From Plazaster borealis (lineage: Eukaryota > Echinodermata > Asteroidea > Forcipulatida > Labidiasteridae): a DNA stretch of 64,000 nucleotides. Positions 36,673 through 48,085 of this stretch are shown in pieces. The notes under the pieces were generated by a model that was not told the DNA's origin, ran no database searches, and saw only the letters and a list, made by a program, of their open reading frames with translations. Numbering within the stretch: the stretch's first letter is position 1; each line of letters opens with the position of its first letter. Made by a program: the position numbers and the translations under genes. Location of the stretch: NCBI GenBank assembly GCA_021014325.1, contig CM037473.1, positions 23,178,822 to 23,242,821 of the forward strand, in the 5' to 3' direction.

Positions 36673-36818
36673 GCTTTGAGATGATCCCTCTACTGCCGCT
36701 TCCCAGGTTGTATCGTAAACTTCGGTGTGATCCCTGGCTACACGGCAGTTACAGGTTGAATGGGGCCTGACTGCCACCCGAACAAAGATATTGAAAAGGA
36801 GTCCGCCAACATAGGAGA

Positions 36819-36925
36819 AAGATAGCTCAGTTGGTAGAGCGCAGGCAGATTAATCCGGAGGTTGCAGGTTTAAATCCCACTTTAGTAATTTTTCTTTGTT
36901 CAACAAATATATTCAAACTTTGTCA
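36819..36925 (+). mobile_element. tRNA-derived SINE (copy 3)
   Basis: The A-box TAGCTCAGTTGGTAGAGC and B-box-like GGTTTAAATCC have tRNA spacing. The family tail CTTTAGTAATTTTTCTTTGT then TCAAC follows. The T-stem does not pair, so this is a SINE rather than a tRNA gene. Confidence 0.75.
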
Positions 36926-37250
36926 AATAATGCCAAACTATGTCAAACAATCCTGTACAGTAAAATTAATGTATATTGAATTAAACTGCCCTACATGCAA
37001 ATAATAAGACCTTCAGTTGTACAAGATAATTTTTTTGAAACGGTGTTTGACGATTCTCGAAGAAAATGAAAATAAGTAACCAAAATAACCAAAATGAAAT
37101 CAAACATCATCTAAAAGGCGCTGTTACGAAAAATGCAAAAATATAACAGTTTCTCCCTTTCGAATGTTTCTAATTTGAAGGGAATCCCGAGGAATTGAAT
37201 GGGAGCGAGCAGAAGTTTAAATATCAAACTCTTTACTTAATCTGAATTGT

Positions 37251-37402
37251 CATTGGCTTCGAGACAGAACCGTCAAGGCGTTGATTCGGTGAGACACGCA
37301 TACAGGTCACACGAGCACGCGCACACTGATACTGCACACACAGACACATGCACACAGCTCGGGCGGGTTGGTAGCTCGGGTTGGTAGCTCGGGTGGGTAG
37401 AG
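37251..37402 (+). repeat. Dispersed repeat with GGTAGCTCGGG tail (copy 2)
   Basis: It matches 19087-19240 in order. The tail holds three tandem GGTAGCTCGGG-type units here, against two there. Confidence 0.65.
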
Positions 37403-37717
37403 TAACATCTTAAAGATGCAATCAGTCACACTGATTTATTAAAGAATTAGATCATCCTACTCCAATCAATAGTATAGGGAGTTCATATAGGGCCTCATGG
37501 AAGGAGCATACTTATCACTTATGTCTATTTGACGTTAGTCATTTCAACTCATGTGAAAGTCCGTAGTATTGTTGAAAGGTAAGCCGCTTTGCTTGAGGTC
37601 GTTCTTAATGAACGAACATCAAAGATTAATAAGGTTAAAAAGCTACTTGAGCGAAAATTATTGTTTAACTGGAAAGCTAGTTTAACTTGTTTATAATGTG
37701 TTTTATTTATTAATGTG

Positions 37718-37970
37718 AATTATCTGAGTGAAAAATCTGCATGTAGGCAATTGCACGTTAATGTACCGAAGGACGTTTACTCAATCACCGCATTAAGTTG
37801 AAGTATAGACGTTTATCGAGGTGTAAAGCAAAGTAGAGTGCTACCCGTTGCACTTTATGTTTACTTAGAGGGCGCACTTTGAAACTTTCTTGAATCGGAT
37901 CAGAATCATAACTCTGTTGCCAGAATTAAACTATCGAATTTTGTAACCCATGCATGCACATTTTGTGGTT
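37718..37970 (+). repeat. Duplicated non-coding block upstream of gene C (copy 1)
   Basis: TCTGCATGTAGGCAATT, GTTAATGTACCGAAGGACG, TCGAGGTGTAAAGCAAAGTA, AGAGGGCGCACTTT and ATAACTCTGTTG recur in the same order at 50325-50560, about 3 kb downstream of gene C. The two copies bracket gene C in direct orientation. Confidence 0.75.
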
Positions 37971-38316
37971 AATTAAACGAAGTCGGACATCTTGAGACCA
38001 AGTCGTTCACATATTTTCCATTGCATAGAGCGTTGGCACTGAACCGGCACATTGGTAAAATCTTTAAACCGCTCTCATTTCAAATCAGCAGGAAGAGAGA
38101 ACAGTAATAACGCTTTGCCCGTTGGTACTAGCTTTCGGGGAGCAGTCTGTATGTTTACTTGATGATCGTAGGCATTTTAACTGATGTACTGTTTGGAAGA
38201 GAGAAACGTTGATTATGGTTGCTTTAAAGTGGTATCTTGAACTTCTTCTTTTTAAATTAAACGCTGCTTTCAATGTAAATATTTTTAAAATTCTCGCAAA
38301 ATATTTTATCCCATTA

Positions 38317-38772
38317 TCACACTCCAAAAACTCCCGGGTCAGAGTTGACCCAGATTCTGGATTCCGGGGCCCGGGGGCATGACCCATTTTTGGATCAGGC
38401 TGACCCGGAAACTGGTTAAAAGTTTGGATTTTAACTCGGATTCTGCGTCAATTTAACCCATATCTGGGTCATTTGGACACAGATTCCGGGTCATACTGAC
38501 CCAGAAAGAGGTCAGGCCCAACGGGACCCGTATCCGGGTCAATCCTAGACTTGATTCAAGTCCCGTTCTCGTGCGAGAGGTCCCCAAGCATATCGCGCCA
38601 ACTAGCAAACAAGTCGTACAGTGCGCGCTCGCCGTCAAAATGTGGTCCCGCGTGCGGAACAGGTTGGGGAATGCAGACCACCATCACAAAACATTAGTTT
38701 TCTGGCGATGGCACGGGATTGGGACTTGAGTCAAGTCTAGGTCAATCCTGAACCAGGAGTTTTTATAATGTT
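38317..38772. mobile_element. GGGTCA/TGACCC inverted-repeat element (copy 3), with nested insertion
   Basis: The left end AAAAACTCCCGGGTCAGAGT and the right end (complement AAAAACTCCTGGTTCAGGAT) are inverted repeats. The interior holds many GGGTCA/TGACCC words. A 194-bp element is inserted near the right end, listed separately. Confidence 0.7.
38546..38739. mobile_element. Nested 194-bp inverted-repeat element with 9-bp flanking direct repeat
   Basis: It starts TAGACTTGATTCAAGTCCC and ends with the inverted counterpart GGGACTTGAGTCAAGTCTA (18 of 19 match). The direct repeat GGTCAATCC flanks it at 38537-38545 and 38740-38748, the expected target-site duplication. It is too short to encode transposase. 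The 8- or 9-bp duplication would suit hAT or Mutator-like families; which one is uncertain. Confidence 0.8.
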
Positions 38773-39222
38773 TTAAACTAGTTTACCAATCTTATATATA
38801 AATTATTAAACATACGTACAAAATAAGGATAATTTTGAACAGACCAACGTTTATGTTGAAACATCAACTCAATGAAATAATGCATTGATAACATAAATGT
38901 AATAATTTCAATCCTTGGTTTATGTAACATAAAACCATCAAAGTCTGCATGTACTTACTAAAGTGACAAACGCGAATGGAGTTAGTAGTCGTAAACACTT
39001 GCGATTACCCCGACAACATGCCACGCCCAACGGTCATACGTCACATAATTTATCAAATCAAAGAGTAAATTTATTTACGGATCGCAGGTGATTTTTAATG
39101 GAAAGGAGCATTAATGTGTACTCATATACGTGTGTAGTAGGCCTATACTGCGTTTTGACATAGCACGGATATCTACAACTGTTAACATTGACTTTGTCTT
39201 TGGAGAATCTTTCGATACGGGC

Positions 39223-42200
39223 ATGTTCAAGAAATCTATGGCAATGTTGCAATGGATTGTTCTGCCTTTCCTGTTGATTTCAGCGTCTTCGTCTTTGAGC
39301 GGTAAGATATTATCTGATGATTTAAAACTATTTACATGTAATCCTAATCTTCATTCAATGTGGATGCATTTTTAATGGTCTGTGGTTTTGTTTGCTGTTT
39401 GTGCAGACATGTTATTAGTAGACTTCAGGGTATTTTTTGCTGGTTGGTAATAAAAGTAGTTATTTTGTAAATGCAATGTTTACCCATTGTGTTTTTATAG
39501 AATGTCGTCAGATGAGTATACAGAATTTACTTCTGAAAGAGCTACTAGATAGTTATGGTTTCCAATCAACCCGCCCTGTCTATAACGCATCGGATGTTAC
39601 AACGGTGGAGTTTAGTCTGACACTCGTCCAAGTCATAGAATTGGTAATGATTTTCTGAATTACACCATGCCCGATATGGGGCAGAGGGTATCCCCAATGT
39701 TCCCATACACGCTATTTTCCTCTTGTATATACAGCCCCACTAAAATCATCTAAAGAATTTCTGAGATTCCGAGCACACAATGGCGACACAATAATAATAA
39801 TAATAACTAGACATTAGGTGTTTGTGAACAAACACAAAGCTGTTCCGTGTTTTTTGACATGCTCAAAAGGTTTAAACTGAAAAAAATTCGAAAATTGGCT
39901 GTGTAGTTCTTGAGATATGGCCCCACTTCACGTTGACCCGGAAGTAAAGGTCAACATTGGGTCACGGTAACCCAAGTTCAATCTTCAATGCTCAAAGAGT
40001 CTATAACTGAAAAGAAATTGCAAATCGGGTTTGTACTTCTTGAGATCTGGTCCCACTTCCGGTTGATCCGGAAGTAAGGTCAACATGGGGTCATGGTAAC
40101 CGAAGTCAATGTTTAATGCTCAAAGGATCTATAACTGAAAAGAAATGGAAAATCGGTTGTGTAGTTCTAGAGGTATGGTCCCACTTCCGGTTGACCCGGA
40201 AGTAAAGGTCAACATGGGGTCACGGTAACCCAAGTTCAATATTCAATGCTCAAAGGGTCTATAACTGAAAAGAAATTGAAAATCGGGTGTGTACTTCTTG
40301 AGATATGGTCCCACTTCCGGTTGACCCAGAAGTAAAGGTCATCAAGGGGTCACGGTAACCGAAGTTCAATCTTTAATGCTCAAAGGATCTATAACTGAAA
40401 AGAAATTGAAAATCGGTTGTGTAGTTCTTGAGATATGGTCCCACTTCCGGTTGACCCGGAGCTAAAGGTCAACATGGGGTCACGTTAACCCAAGGCTAAT
40501 CTCCAATGCCCACGGAGTCTATAACTGAACAATTTTTGAAAATAGGCTATTTACTTCTTCAGATATGGTGCTGCAAAGATTAACTAATTAAAGCTTTGAA
40601 TTACCGTAATTTGACACCTGATGACGTCACAGTGACAAAAATGTGTTTTTCATACTAATAAATTTGATAAGGAACACGATGGTATATAACTTATCCCAAT
40701 CCAATGCCTTTTAACGAAAACCCTATTAGAACGTCCTCTCTCGGTTAGGATTCCAATATCATGGCAGTCTTTGACGCTTGCGCAAACTCGGCACAATTTG
40801 CCAGCTAGCAATGGGGCCCGGGTCCGATTTGTCACTTCATCGTTAATTATCTTGGAAATACATTGTACCTTGATTAGTTTTAATGGTCTGGAATAACTCT
40901 TAGTGAAAGCATTCGTGTTTTAAAATAAAATTTCTTTCTTTTAGGTAACTCTCATAGTCTTTGTTATTTCAATACAACTTTGCGTGCACACGAATCGATT
41001 GCGCATGCTCGCTTTTGCGATGGGTGATTGCGCAAAGTCAAAATGCTGCAATGAAGAATGAAGAGATTCAATGTTTTTGATCACATGCCGGTTGTGTAAA
41101 CAGGTTTTTTTACTTGAAATGTTGTTTATGAAACTGCTGTTACACGGGTCGCCAACTGTTTCAGAAACGGCTACACGTTTAAAAGAAATAACCGTGAATG
41201 CGCAGGCAGCCTGTGACGGATACACGGTTTAAGTGACAGATCTTACGGTTAAACGTTCACAATTGTATGGTTCGGATAAATGTTGAAAATTCACTTGAAA
41301 AGTGCTGCGAAATGCTGACCATATTAATGGCGATCACGATTTGCACAGCAAACGATCCCATGCCACACACACCCTTATCGTTTCCAATTTACAGGCTTAA
41401 GTCTTTGTTATTTCATTACTTTGCGTGCGGCATTAGTTGCAAGAAACATTGAACGCTAGAGGGCGTTGCACAACAAATCGATTGCACATAATCGTTTATT
41501 TTGCAGGCCGGGTGATTGCGCAAATTCAAAATGTTGCAGTGAAGACCCAATGTTTTTTATCGTTTGAGTGGTTGTGTTAATGGGTTTTTTTGATAATGAA
41601 ACGCGTGTTACCAACCATTTCAGATACGGTTAAACAATTAGAAAAACAACTGTAAATGCTCAGGCTTTGTAAGCCTACGGTCACACGTTTAACCATCCGA
41701 TCAACCGGTTAAACATCTGCGTTATTACAGTTCGGATAAAATAATGTTAAAAAATCAACCTCAAAAAGTGTCGCGAAATTTGTTAAAAAATCAACCTCAA
41801 AAAGTGTCGCGAAAATTGGACTATAATAAATGCGAACGGTTAAGCCCGGTTCATACTTCCTGCGAATGCGAATTCGAATGCGAAGCCAATTTGACATGAA
41901 TTTGACGTCACAACTCTGTTTTCGCTGCGAATATTCGCAAAAGTTGAGCTTGGCTCAACTCTTGCGAATTATTTGTTGCGAATTTGTGACGTCAATATTC
42001 ACTTCGCATTAGCATTCGCAGGAATTAGAACTGGGCTTTACACATGTAACTGACCGTTTCAGAAACAGTTACGGGTTTACTAAAAAATAACTGTAAATGC
42101 ATGTAAAGCTAAATGCTGTTGTATTAAAATCGTAAATGTAACAATTTTTCTACCCTGAAATGTTATTCTTGTTTTGGCTAAAACAGTACATTCATATAAT

Positions 42201-45200
42201 GAGATAAGTGTATTGTAATTTTTGCTCTTCACACCCCCAAATCCAGCACTGACCGTTTAGCCATGGAAAAGCTCATTTCTCTTTTCTACACCTAGCCCTT
42301 TCCTCAATCAATTCCTTTAATTGCTTTATTGCAACCACCAGTAAGTATTTTGCTACACGGCGGTTTTCTGAAGTAATGCCTTTGCATAAGAAACCTAAAA
42401 CATCGTTTTCCGGCGAACGGGGCCCAAGCGCAAACAATTCTACCACGCCGGCACATCGTCTCAGAACACGGCGGTCTATTTTTCACGTCCACGCTGCACT
42501 GAAACCCGAATAACGATCTGATTTGAGCGGTCACAAGACGCTGCGCTGGAGAGAGACAAAATAATATTATTCTCGAGTGAGCGAACGTAGACTTGTGTCA
42601 GTCGGCGTCAGGGATGATGACTCTATGTATATTCTACAAAAAACGCAATTGAACACGGGTCATAAAGGGTTTAGGACTTGATCGCGAGTTGCAAAAAGCA
42701 AAAAACTGCACCGTTAAACTCGTATAGCGCCCTCAATCGTTTAAAAAGTTTAGAATTTTACACTTTTCGTATATAAACACAAATCAAATTCTAGGCAGTA
42801 GTACCCATGGCGTTAAATTTGCCTGAGAATTTGTTTTTTTTCTCGACTGACTATGTTTTAATAAGTTTTGATGCTTTTAAACTGACCTTCAATAAAATCT
42901 GTCTTGATTTAAGAAACATTTGTGTACTCTAGGACGTTAAAATTGTAAAATTATGTTTCTAGAAGTCGGATTTGTTTTCACAATCCCCATGTGTTTGTAC
43001 ACGGGTGAAAACGCCCAATAAATGACGTCATGATGACGTCGTTCTGCATTTCAGGCCGGCAAACTCATCTACATTATCCCAGAAGTCTAAAACTGAAAAA
43101 AGTTTGACGATCGGGGGAAAATTTTTGAGATATGGTGGTAATAAGATTGGCTAATTAAATATTCATGTCATTAAAACTAAGTAAACCAATTAATTAATTT
43201 AAGCTAATCAGATTTTACAACAACTTCATGACATAAGCTTCCTTATGATATAAGATTTAAGTCTTTCATATTCACTAAGTTTTTTTTAGGAATTAAACAA
43301 AATTGTGTTCAAATGCTATGGGGATTTAGGCGGATAGAAAGAATAATAATAATAATAAAAATAATAAAAATCTTGACGAAAACAATAGCTGTTCCGACAG
43401 TAGGTCGGAACAGCTAATAATAATAATAAAAATAATAAAAATCTCGACGAAAACAATAGCTGTTCCGACTTCATCGGAACAGCTAATAATAAAAATAATA
43501 AAAATCTCGACGAAAACAATAGCTGTTCCGACAGTAGGTCGGAACAGCTAATAATACAAGCATTTATAAAGCGCATTTTTCCAATGGTTACAATGCGCTG
43601 GCAGAGGTACACCATGCCCCATATCGAGCACCAATTGGTCCGAACGAACCTACTGTATATCCACAATGTTAAAATTAAACAAGACTGATGATATCTGGTT
43701 GATACATGATTTTAAAAAATAAGCCTTATTTTGTCTTTTTCTGTACAGAATGAGCGACATCAGACATTAAAGGCGGGAGTTTGGTTAAGACAGGTACTTT
43801 TATATAGTTTTAGACTCGTAAAAAAATACAGGATTTAATCAACGAAAAAGATAATATAGTTTTAATCTGACAATTCACTTATTATTCGTTAACTTATACA
43901 AATAATTAAACAAGTCATTTAATATAGGTTTTCCTGGCCAATTTTAACAAAACTTTATTCACTTTAATATCACCTCCCCTGAGAGAAACCCCCTTTTATT
44001 TACTGCGCTTATTTGTATTTTTTTAATTACTTCACTCATCAATAATTAAAGAAATCAGGCTTCCGTCTAATTCTCTTTAATATCATCGAGAAACAAACTG
44101 CCAAAGTTGAATGGCCAAGCTTACTCGGTTGACAAGCTGTGATTGATTCCACGTGTGGTGGTCTGGGGATTTGTTATTGCTTCAAGCGCTTTGTTTACAA
44201 GCATTCCTTGGCACAGACCTCGGACTCCTGGGCTTATCAATCATTGTGTTGAGGCAGGAATTCGACGACACTTGATACATTTTTCATTGGCAGTTGACCC
44301 AGGAAGGTTTTGGGCTTGAACCAAAATTGAAATGGTTTCATTGACCCATGCTTCTTTAGATTTCCCTGCCTACTGTAGAAAACAGTCAGGTGGTGCAACG
44401 GAAGGCAAAAAAGGGTAATGTTATTTAATTAGCAAATTAAATACCATCAAAATATAATTATACTTTTTATTATTGAATGAGCTTAACTGACTCCTCCAGT
44501 AGAAAACAGCCGGGTCATACAGGGAAAAGAAAAAGGGTTAAACGCACCGCAGGGTTCCGGTACATTCAATTTAGTTAGAAAATTATTGCTCCATTGGATC
44601 AGCATTCAACAGTCACAAGGAATAATTCAATTTCCACAGTTTAGCATTCAGTGGTCAAAACAAGATCATTCAAATTCATCAGGTCGCAAAGATCATTCAG
44701 TTTCGCAAAAGCCAACAGCAGGAGGCTGGTCAATTTCAATTTCATCAGTGTTGTTTGTCAAAATGCAACTGAAGAATGGCGAAAATGTAGTATTGAATGT
44801 CTATAAATGAAATAGAATGTCTGAAACGAACCTGAATGAGAACGAAATCATGCACCGTTGAAAACGAAATTGAATGCACCATGGTAGCTTAAAAAAAAAC
44901 ACCCTAGTTTGAGTTAATTAGAGCAGCATGCCTGAATTTGAACGCTTGTTAATTTGAAACTGAATTTATTTGGATGAAATTGGCCGGGAAAACCTATATT
45001 AAATATTCGAGCTTAGTATGATATTGAGAGAATTGTTTGCATAAAGGAATATTTCAAGGGAAGTCGATTATCTTGTTCGAGTTGTGACGGCTGTAGTAAC
45101 GTTCAGCATGACATTTCGCTCAGTGCTCTGATCAACTGTAGGACTATTTGTTGTCATTAATAATTACCGATTAATTTTACATTTTTGTTCAGCGATGGAC

Positions 45201-47406
45201 GGACCAATATTTAACTTGGGATCCAAATGATTACAAGGGCATTGACCAACTTTACGTCGCCACGTCTAAAATATGGCTGCCAGATACTACTCTTTTCAAA
45301 AAGTAAGTTTAAATCAAATTATGCTCGCAATTTCATAGAATTGCAAACTAGAATGTAACGAAAGGATCGTCACTCACATTGCAAGTTAAACGTTAATTTA
45401 AAAAACTGCACTTTTTTGAACGAACTGAGTTGAAATTTACTTAATAATCACGTAAACCGGTCTGTGGCAAACATTCAACGCAGATCGCATCATTAAAAAG
45501 TCCTTTAATTTTTTGTTAAATATACCTTGATTTAATTTGTAAGTTGTTTGATAAGCTGACACTGAATTGCATTTTGTTTATGTTGTAGCGTTGACAAAGA
45601 TTTTGAAAGTTACAAGGACATTTCAGCGATTGTGACCAGTGATGGAAGTGTATATTGGGCTACACCGGCCATACTAAAGACCTCTTGCCGGATCGACGCC
45701 AGCATGTTCCCATTTGACACCCAGGTCTGCGAGCTCAGGTTTGGGTCATGGTCTTACGGCGAAAATCAGCTCATTCTAACACATTCTGAACACTTGACTG
45801 ATGAAAAGGCCCGCTACTCTGATGTTGGGGTTTGGGAGCTACTCAAAGTAGTGACTCGCCCGGAATCCAAGTCCTATGGCGGATCGGTAACCTACCTTGA
45901 GCTATCACACCTTATTCATCTGAGAAGACGACCTCTCTACTTCTTGCTCCAGATTGTCCTCCCATGTGTGCTGCTCTCTTTTCTGAATCTCATGGTGTTT
46001 GTCTTGCCCCCGGGTTCAGGGGAGAAGATATCACTGAGTATGACCAACCTGTTGTCGCTGGTTCTCTTTCAGCAGCTAATTGGTACATTTTTGCCTCCAA
46101 CATCAGAAAACACTCCAATAATTGGTAAATATTTAGCGAATTTCTCAGTTTTGTATAAAGGTAGGTTCGTAGATTGGTTTTTGTTAAGGTAATTCTGATT
46201 TATATGAAAATTATCAAGACAGGTGCAATAAAAGTCACATGTAAAAGTTTCAGTTGAATACAATGTCTACTTGCTGAGAAAACAGCAAAGAAACTGTCAC
46301 GGTATTTTCACAAGAACGTCGAATCCATCCACGTTTAGCTAGGTGAAGGCGGGTACCAACCGCATCTCTGGCCGCAGCATTCGCGAACGGACACCAACCC
46401 TCAGAAATCTGAGAAACTATTCTGAGAAACGAAATCGTTTCTCAGATCCAAATGTCCTTTGGTGAACAAATTTCCAAACCATATTGCTTTTAAGGGAATC
46501 CTTTCTCAAAATAGTTTATACTATCAACAGCTGAAGTGCTTCTCACCAAGTTAGTTTTTCTAGTCATTTGTGGATTATTTACCAATCTGTGACCCTACCT
46601 TTAATATAAATAAAAGTTACAAAAAAGTTTTCCTGCTAAAAGAAATGTCATACAAATCTGAACAGGTTTTTTTCATAAGGGAAACTTTTTTTGAAGTTCC
46701 TTTGAATAAAAATACAAATTCTTTCTTAACAAGACACTCATTTAAAAACATTAATGAACCCAATATATTCTTGCAAAACAAACATGTTAGTAATTGTGTT
46801 GTATCCTTTTTTTTCATCGTAGGGTTTTACTTCACGTCTATGGTCTCCCTGTCGTGTTTCTCCGTTATCATCACCGTAGTCATTCTCAAAATTTATTTTC
46901 GGGACGACCGGCGTCCAATACCTCGCTCGATGAAGTACCTTACATTCGGAATTCTTGGCAAGTTGGTAAAATACTCAGCTCCTGAAGAAACTCTCGTTTC
47001 AGAAACAGCAGACGAAACCTGCCCAAACAGTGGCCTTCTTGACTCCGGGCTCGAGACTAGTAACCATACTGACTTGCCGCCGTCAGATATTCATTACTGC
47101 CGGGTGGATGACTGGGCAGAGAACCGTGTTATTCACTCCGAGTCTCTTCAGATTGCGCCGAGGCGAGATGTATCGACTAACCGTTCAAAAGCCATCAGCC
47201 CCCCCGTCGTGCGAGCCAAGCGTCACGCTCAAATCAAAGATCACCTATCGGCACGGGAAGGGCACCAGAATAGTGATACTAGGGCCTTCAAGGGCCCCGT
47301 GTGGAAGGATGTTGCCCTGGTGATCGAACGTACAGCCTTACTCCTCACCACAGTGGTTACTCTGGTATCAATTTTTGTAACTATCTTATTTTATATTCTG
47401 CATTAA
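39223..47406 (+). CDS. nAChR-like Cys-loop ligand-gated ion channel subunit, gene C
   Basis: Six coding exons: 39223-39301, 39501-39643, 43749-43793, 45193-45302, 45589-46124 and 46823-47406, giving 498 residues. Exons 2-4 keep the 143/45/110 lengths and phases of A and B. The start MFKKSMAMLQ precedes a hydrophobic leader (WIVLPFLLIS); Met6 or Met8 are alternatives. Features: sequon N55-A-S, loop D W91, loop A WLPDTTLFK with Phe124 in place of the usual Tyr, Cys-loop C159-C173 (CRIDASMFPFDTQVC), loop B W180, a longer loop C (RPESKSYGGSVTYLEL) without vicinal cysteines, M1 with PC, GEK and M2 with L9' (281) and T at 20', M3, a long M3-M4 loop, and M4 (core VALVIERTALLLTTVVTLVS). It is more diverged than A is from B, so it split earlier. 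A role as a cation-channel subunit is inferred. AATAAA at 47663 is a possible poly(A) signal. Confidence 0.92.
39863..40570 (+). repeat. About 130-bp tandem repeat in gene C intron 2
   Basis: Units begin near 39863, 39991, 40119, 40249, 40379 and 40509. Each has CTATAACTGAAAAGAAATTG, AAAATCGG, GTAGTTCTTGAGATATGG, CCCACTTCCGGTTGACCC, GGAAGTAAAGGTCAACA and GGGGTCACGGTAACC. There are about 5.5 copies, the outer ones more diverged. A single related stretch occurs at about 43080-43140. Confidence 0.85.
40945..41830 (+). repeat. Local direct duplication in gene C intron 2
   Basis: 40945-41330 and 41397-41830 share GTCTTTGTTATTTCA, CTTTGCGTGC, AATCGATTGC, GGGTGATTGCGCAAA and TTTCAGA-ACGG in order. 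A partial third copy follows at about 42045-42115. Within the second, a 38-bp unit (AAAAAATCAACCTCAAAAAG) is doubled at about 41748-41815. Confidence 0.7.
41843..42037. mobile_element. Palindromic 195-bp MITE with TTA duplication (Harbinger-like)
   Basis: The element starts AGCCCGGTTCATACTTCC and ends with the inverted relative (complement AGCCCAGTTCTAATTCC). TTA flanks both sides at 41840-41842 and 42038-42040. Nearly the whole length is palindromic, including TGACGTCA on both arms and TTGAGC-TTGG-CTCAA near the centre. A 3-bp TWA target duplication is typical of PIF/Harbinger elements. Confidence 0.75.
43343..43556 (-). repeat. Three-unit hairpin-plus-linker array in gene C intron 2
   Basis: Read on the minus strand, each unit is AGCTGTTCCGAC, a loop of about 5 nt, GTCGGAACAGCT (perfect 12-bp stem; the middle unit has a slightly shorter loop), then ATTGTTTTCGTCGAGAT (CAAGAT in one unit), TTTTATTATT and AT-rich filler. 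The linker matches the array at 22925-23105. The minus-strand frame over it is a by-product. Confidence 0.8.
43794..45192 (+). other. Intron 3 of gene C, no further gene seen
   Basis: It is AT-rich, with a weak direct repeat of GTAGAAAACAG near 44375 and 44500. The frame at 44586-44810 has no domain and consists of CA/AT-rich repeats. Confidence 0.5.
46158..46602 (+). repeat. Dispersed inverted-repeat element, family 2 (copy 2), gene C intron 5
   Basis: The termini AAAGGTAGGTTCGTAGATTG and ACCAATCTGTGACCCTACCT are inverted repeats; the interior is colinear with 1168-1538. It carries an extra internal palindrome (TCTGAGAAAC...GTTTCTCAGA) absent from copy 1. Confidence 0.75.
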
Positions 47407-47974
47407 ACAAGGACGATTAGACAACAATGTGATACCCTTCTCAATATGTTTTTCCAAGATATACTGATACCCCTGGAATGTGGTTTACCTAAGTGTGAAT
47501 TTAGTCAAAGCTGTTGTTGTCATTCGATTTGTAAAAATTGTGATTTTTCTTCGTAAAAAATGCTACAGTTATAGCTGTGATTTGTGTGTGTCAGCTTTAA
47601 CTCAAGTCTGAATTGTTCGCTATCTTAGATTGTATTTCAGAGGCACTGAATATTTATAATATAAATAAATATATAACCTATATCAAAGCTCAATATATAT
47701 AAATATAGTTCTTTGTTCTTCTTAGCAATACTCTATTGTATATAAATATAAGCCTGGCTGCGTCTATTTAGAAGTGTCCGCACCTGATAAGTCGATAATA
47801 GAGCTATGATGACCGGTCATGTTTCTTTTGCTCAAACAGTTTAGCGTAATGTGTACCGGTACCCATAATACCGTAGATATGGTATACCGGATGAGTGTTC
47901 ATCTTCCGGTAGCGCACACACCATTAGGCTATTTGTTTTTGCTCCTTTTTTAACTGTTGTGTATTTTAAACCAT

Positions 47975-48085
47975 TTGCTATTTCTGCTCATGTTTTTATC
48001 CTGCATTTTAATGTTTGTTTGACTGTACAGCGCTTTGAAACAGTGTTAAAGCGCTTTATACATACTATTAAGTTAAGTTAAGTTA
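47975..48085 (+). repeat. Probable retroelement 3' tail with (AAGTT)n
   Basis: TGTACAGCGCTTTGAAACAG, then AAAGCGCTTTATACAT, is followed by four TTAAG-type units. This resembles the 3' termini of many invertebrate LINEs and SINEs, where a GCGCTTTATA box precedes a short tandem tail. The body upstream was not identified. Confidence 0.45.

Larger units (their letters stand above)
35748..39222. other. Spacer between receptor genes B and C
   Basis: It contains the gene B poly(A) signal, two SINE copies, a family-1 element, a second copy of the GGTAGCTCGGG repeat, a duplicated block (37718-37970) and a nested mobile element (38317-38772). No coding exon is seen before gene C. Confidence 0.6.
39644..43748 (+). 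other. Intron 2 of gene C (4.1 kb), repeat-filled
   Basis: It holds a 130-bp tandem repeat, a local duplication of about 450 bp, a 195-bp MITE and the second hairpin-linker array, each listed. No exon is seen inside; the 45-bp exon 3 follows at 43749. Confidence 0.7.

Noticed and set aside
36819..36925. Genuine tRNA gene
   Set aside because: The A and B boxes are tRNA-like but the T-stem and acceptor stem do not pair, and the tail is shared with other SINE copies.
43343..43556. CRISPR-like array of regularly spaced repeats
   Set aside because: The genome is eukaryotic, there are only three units, the linker is AT-rich low complexity and the hairpins themselves repeat. There are no unique spacers.
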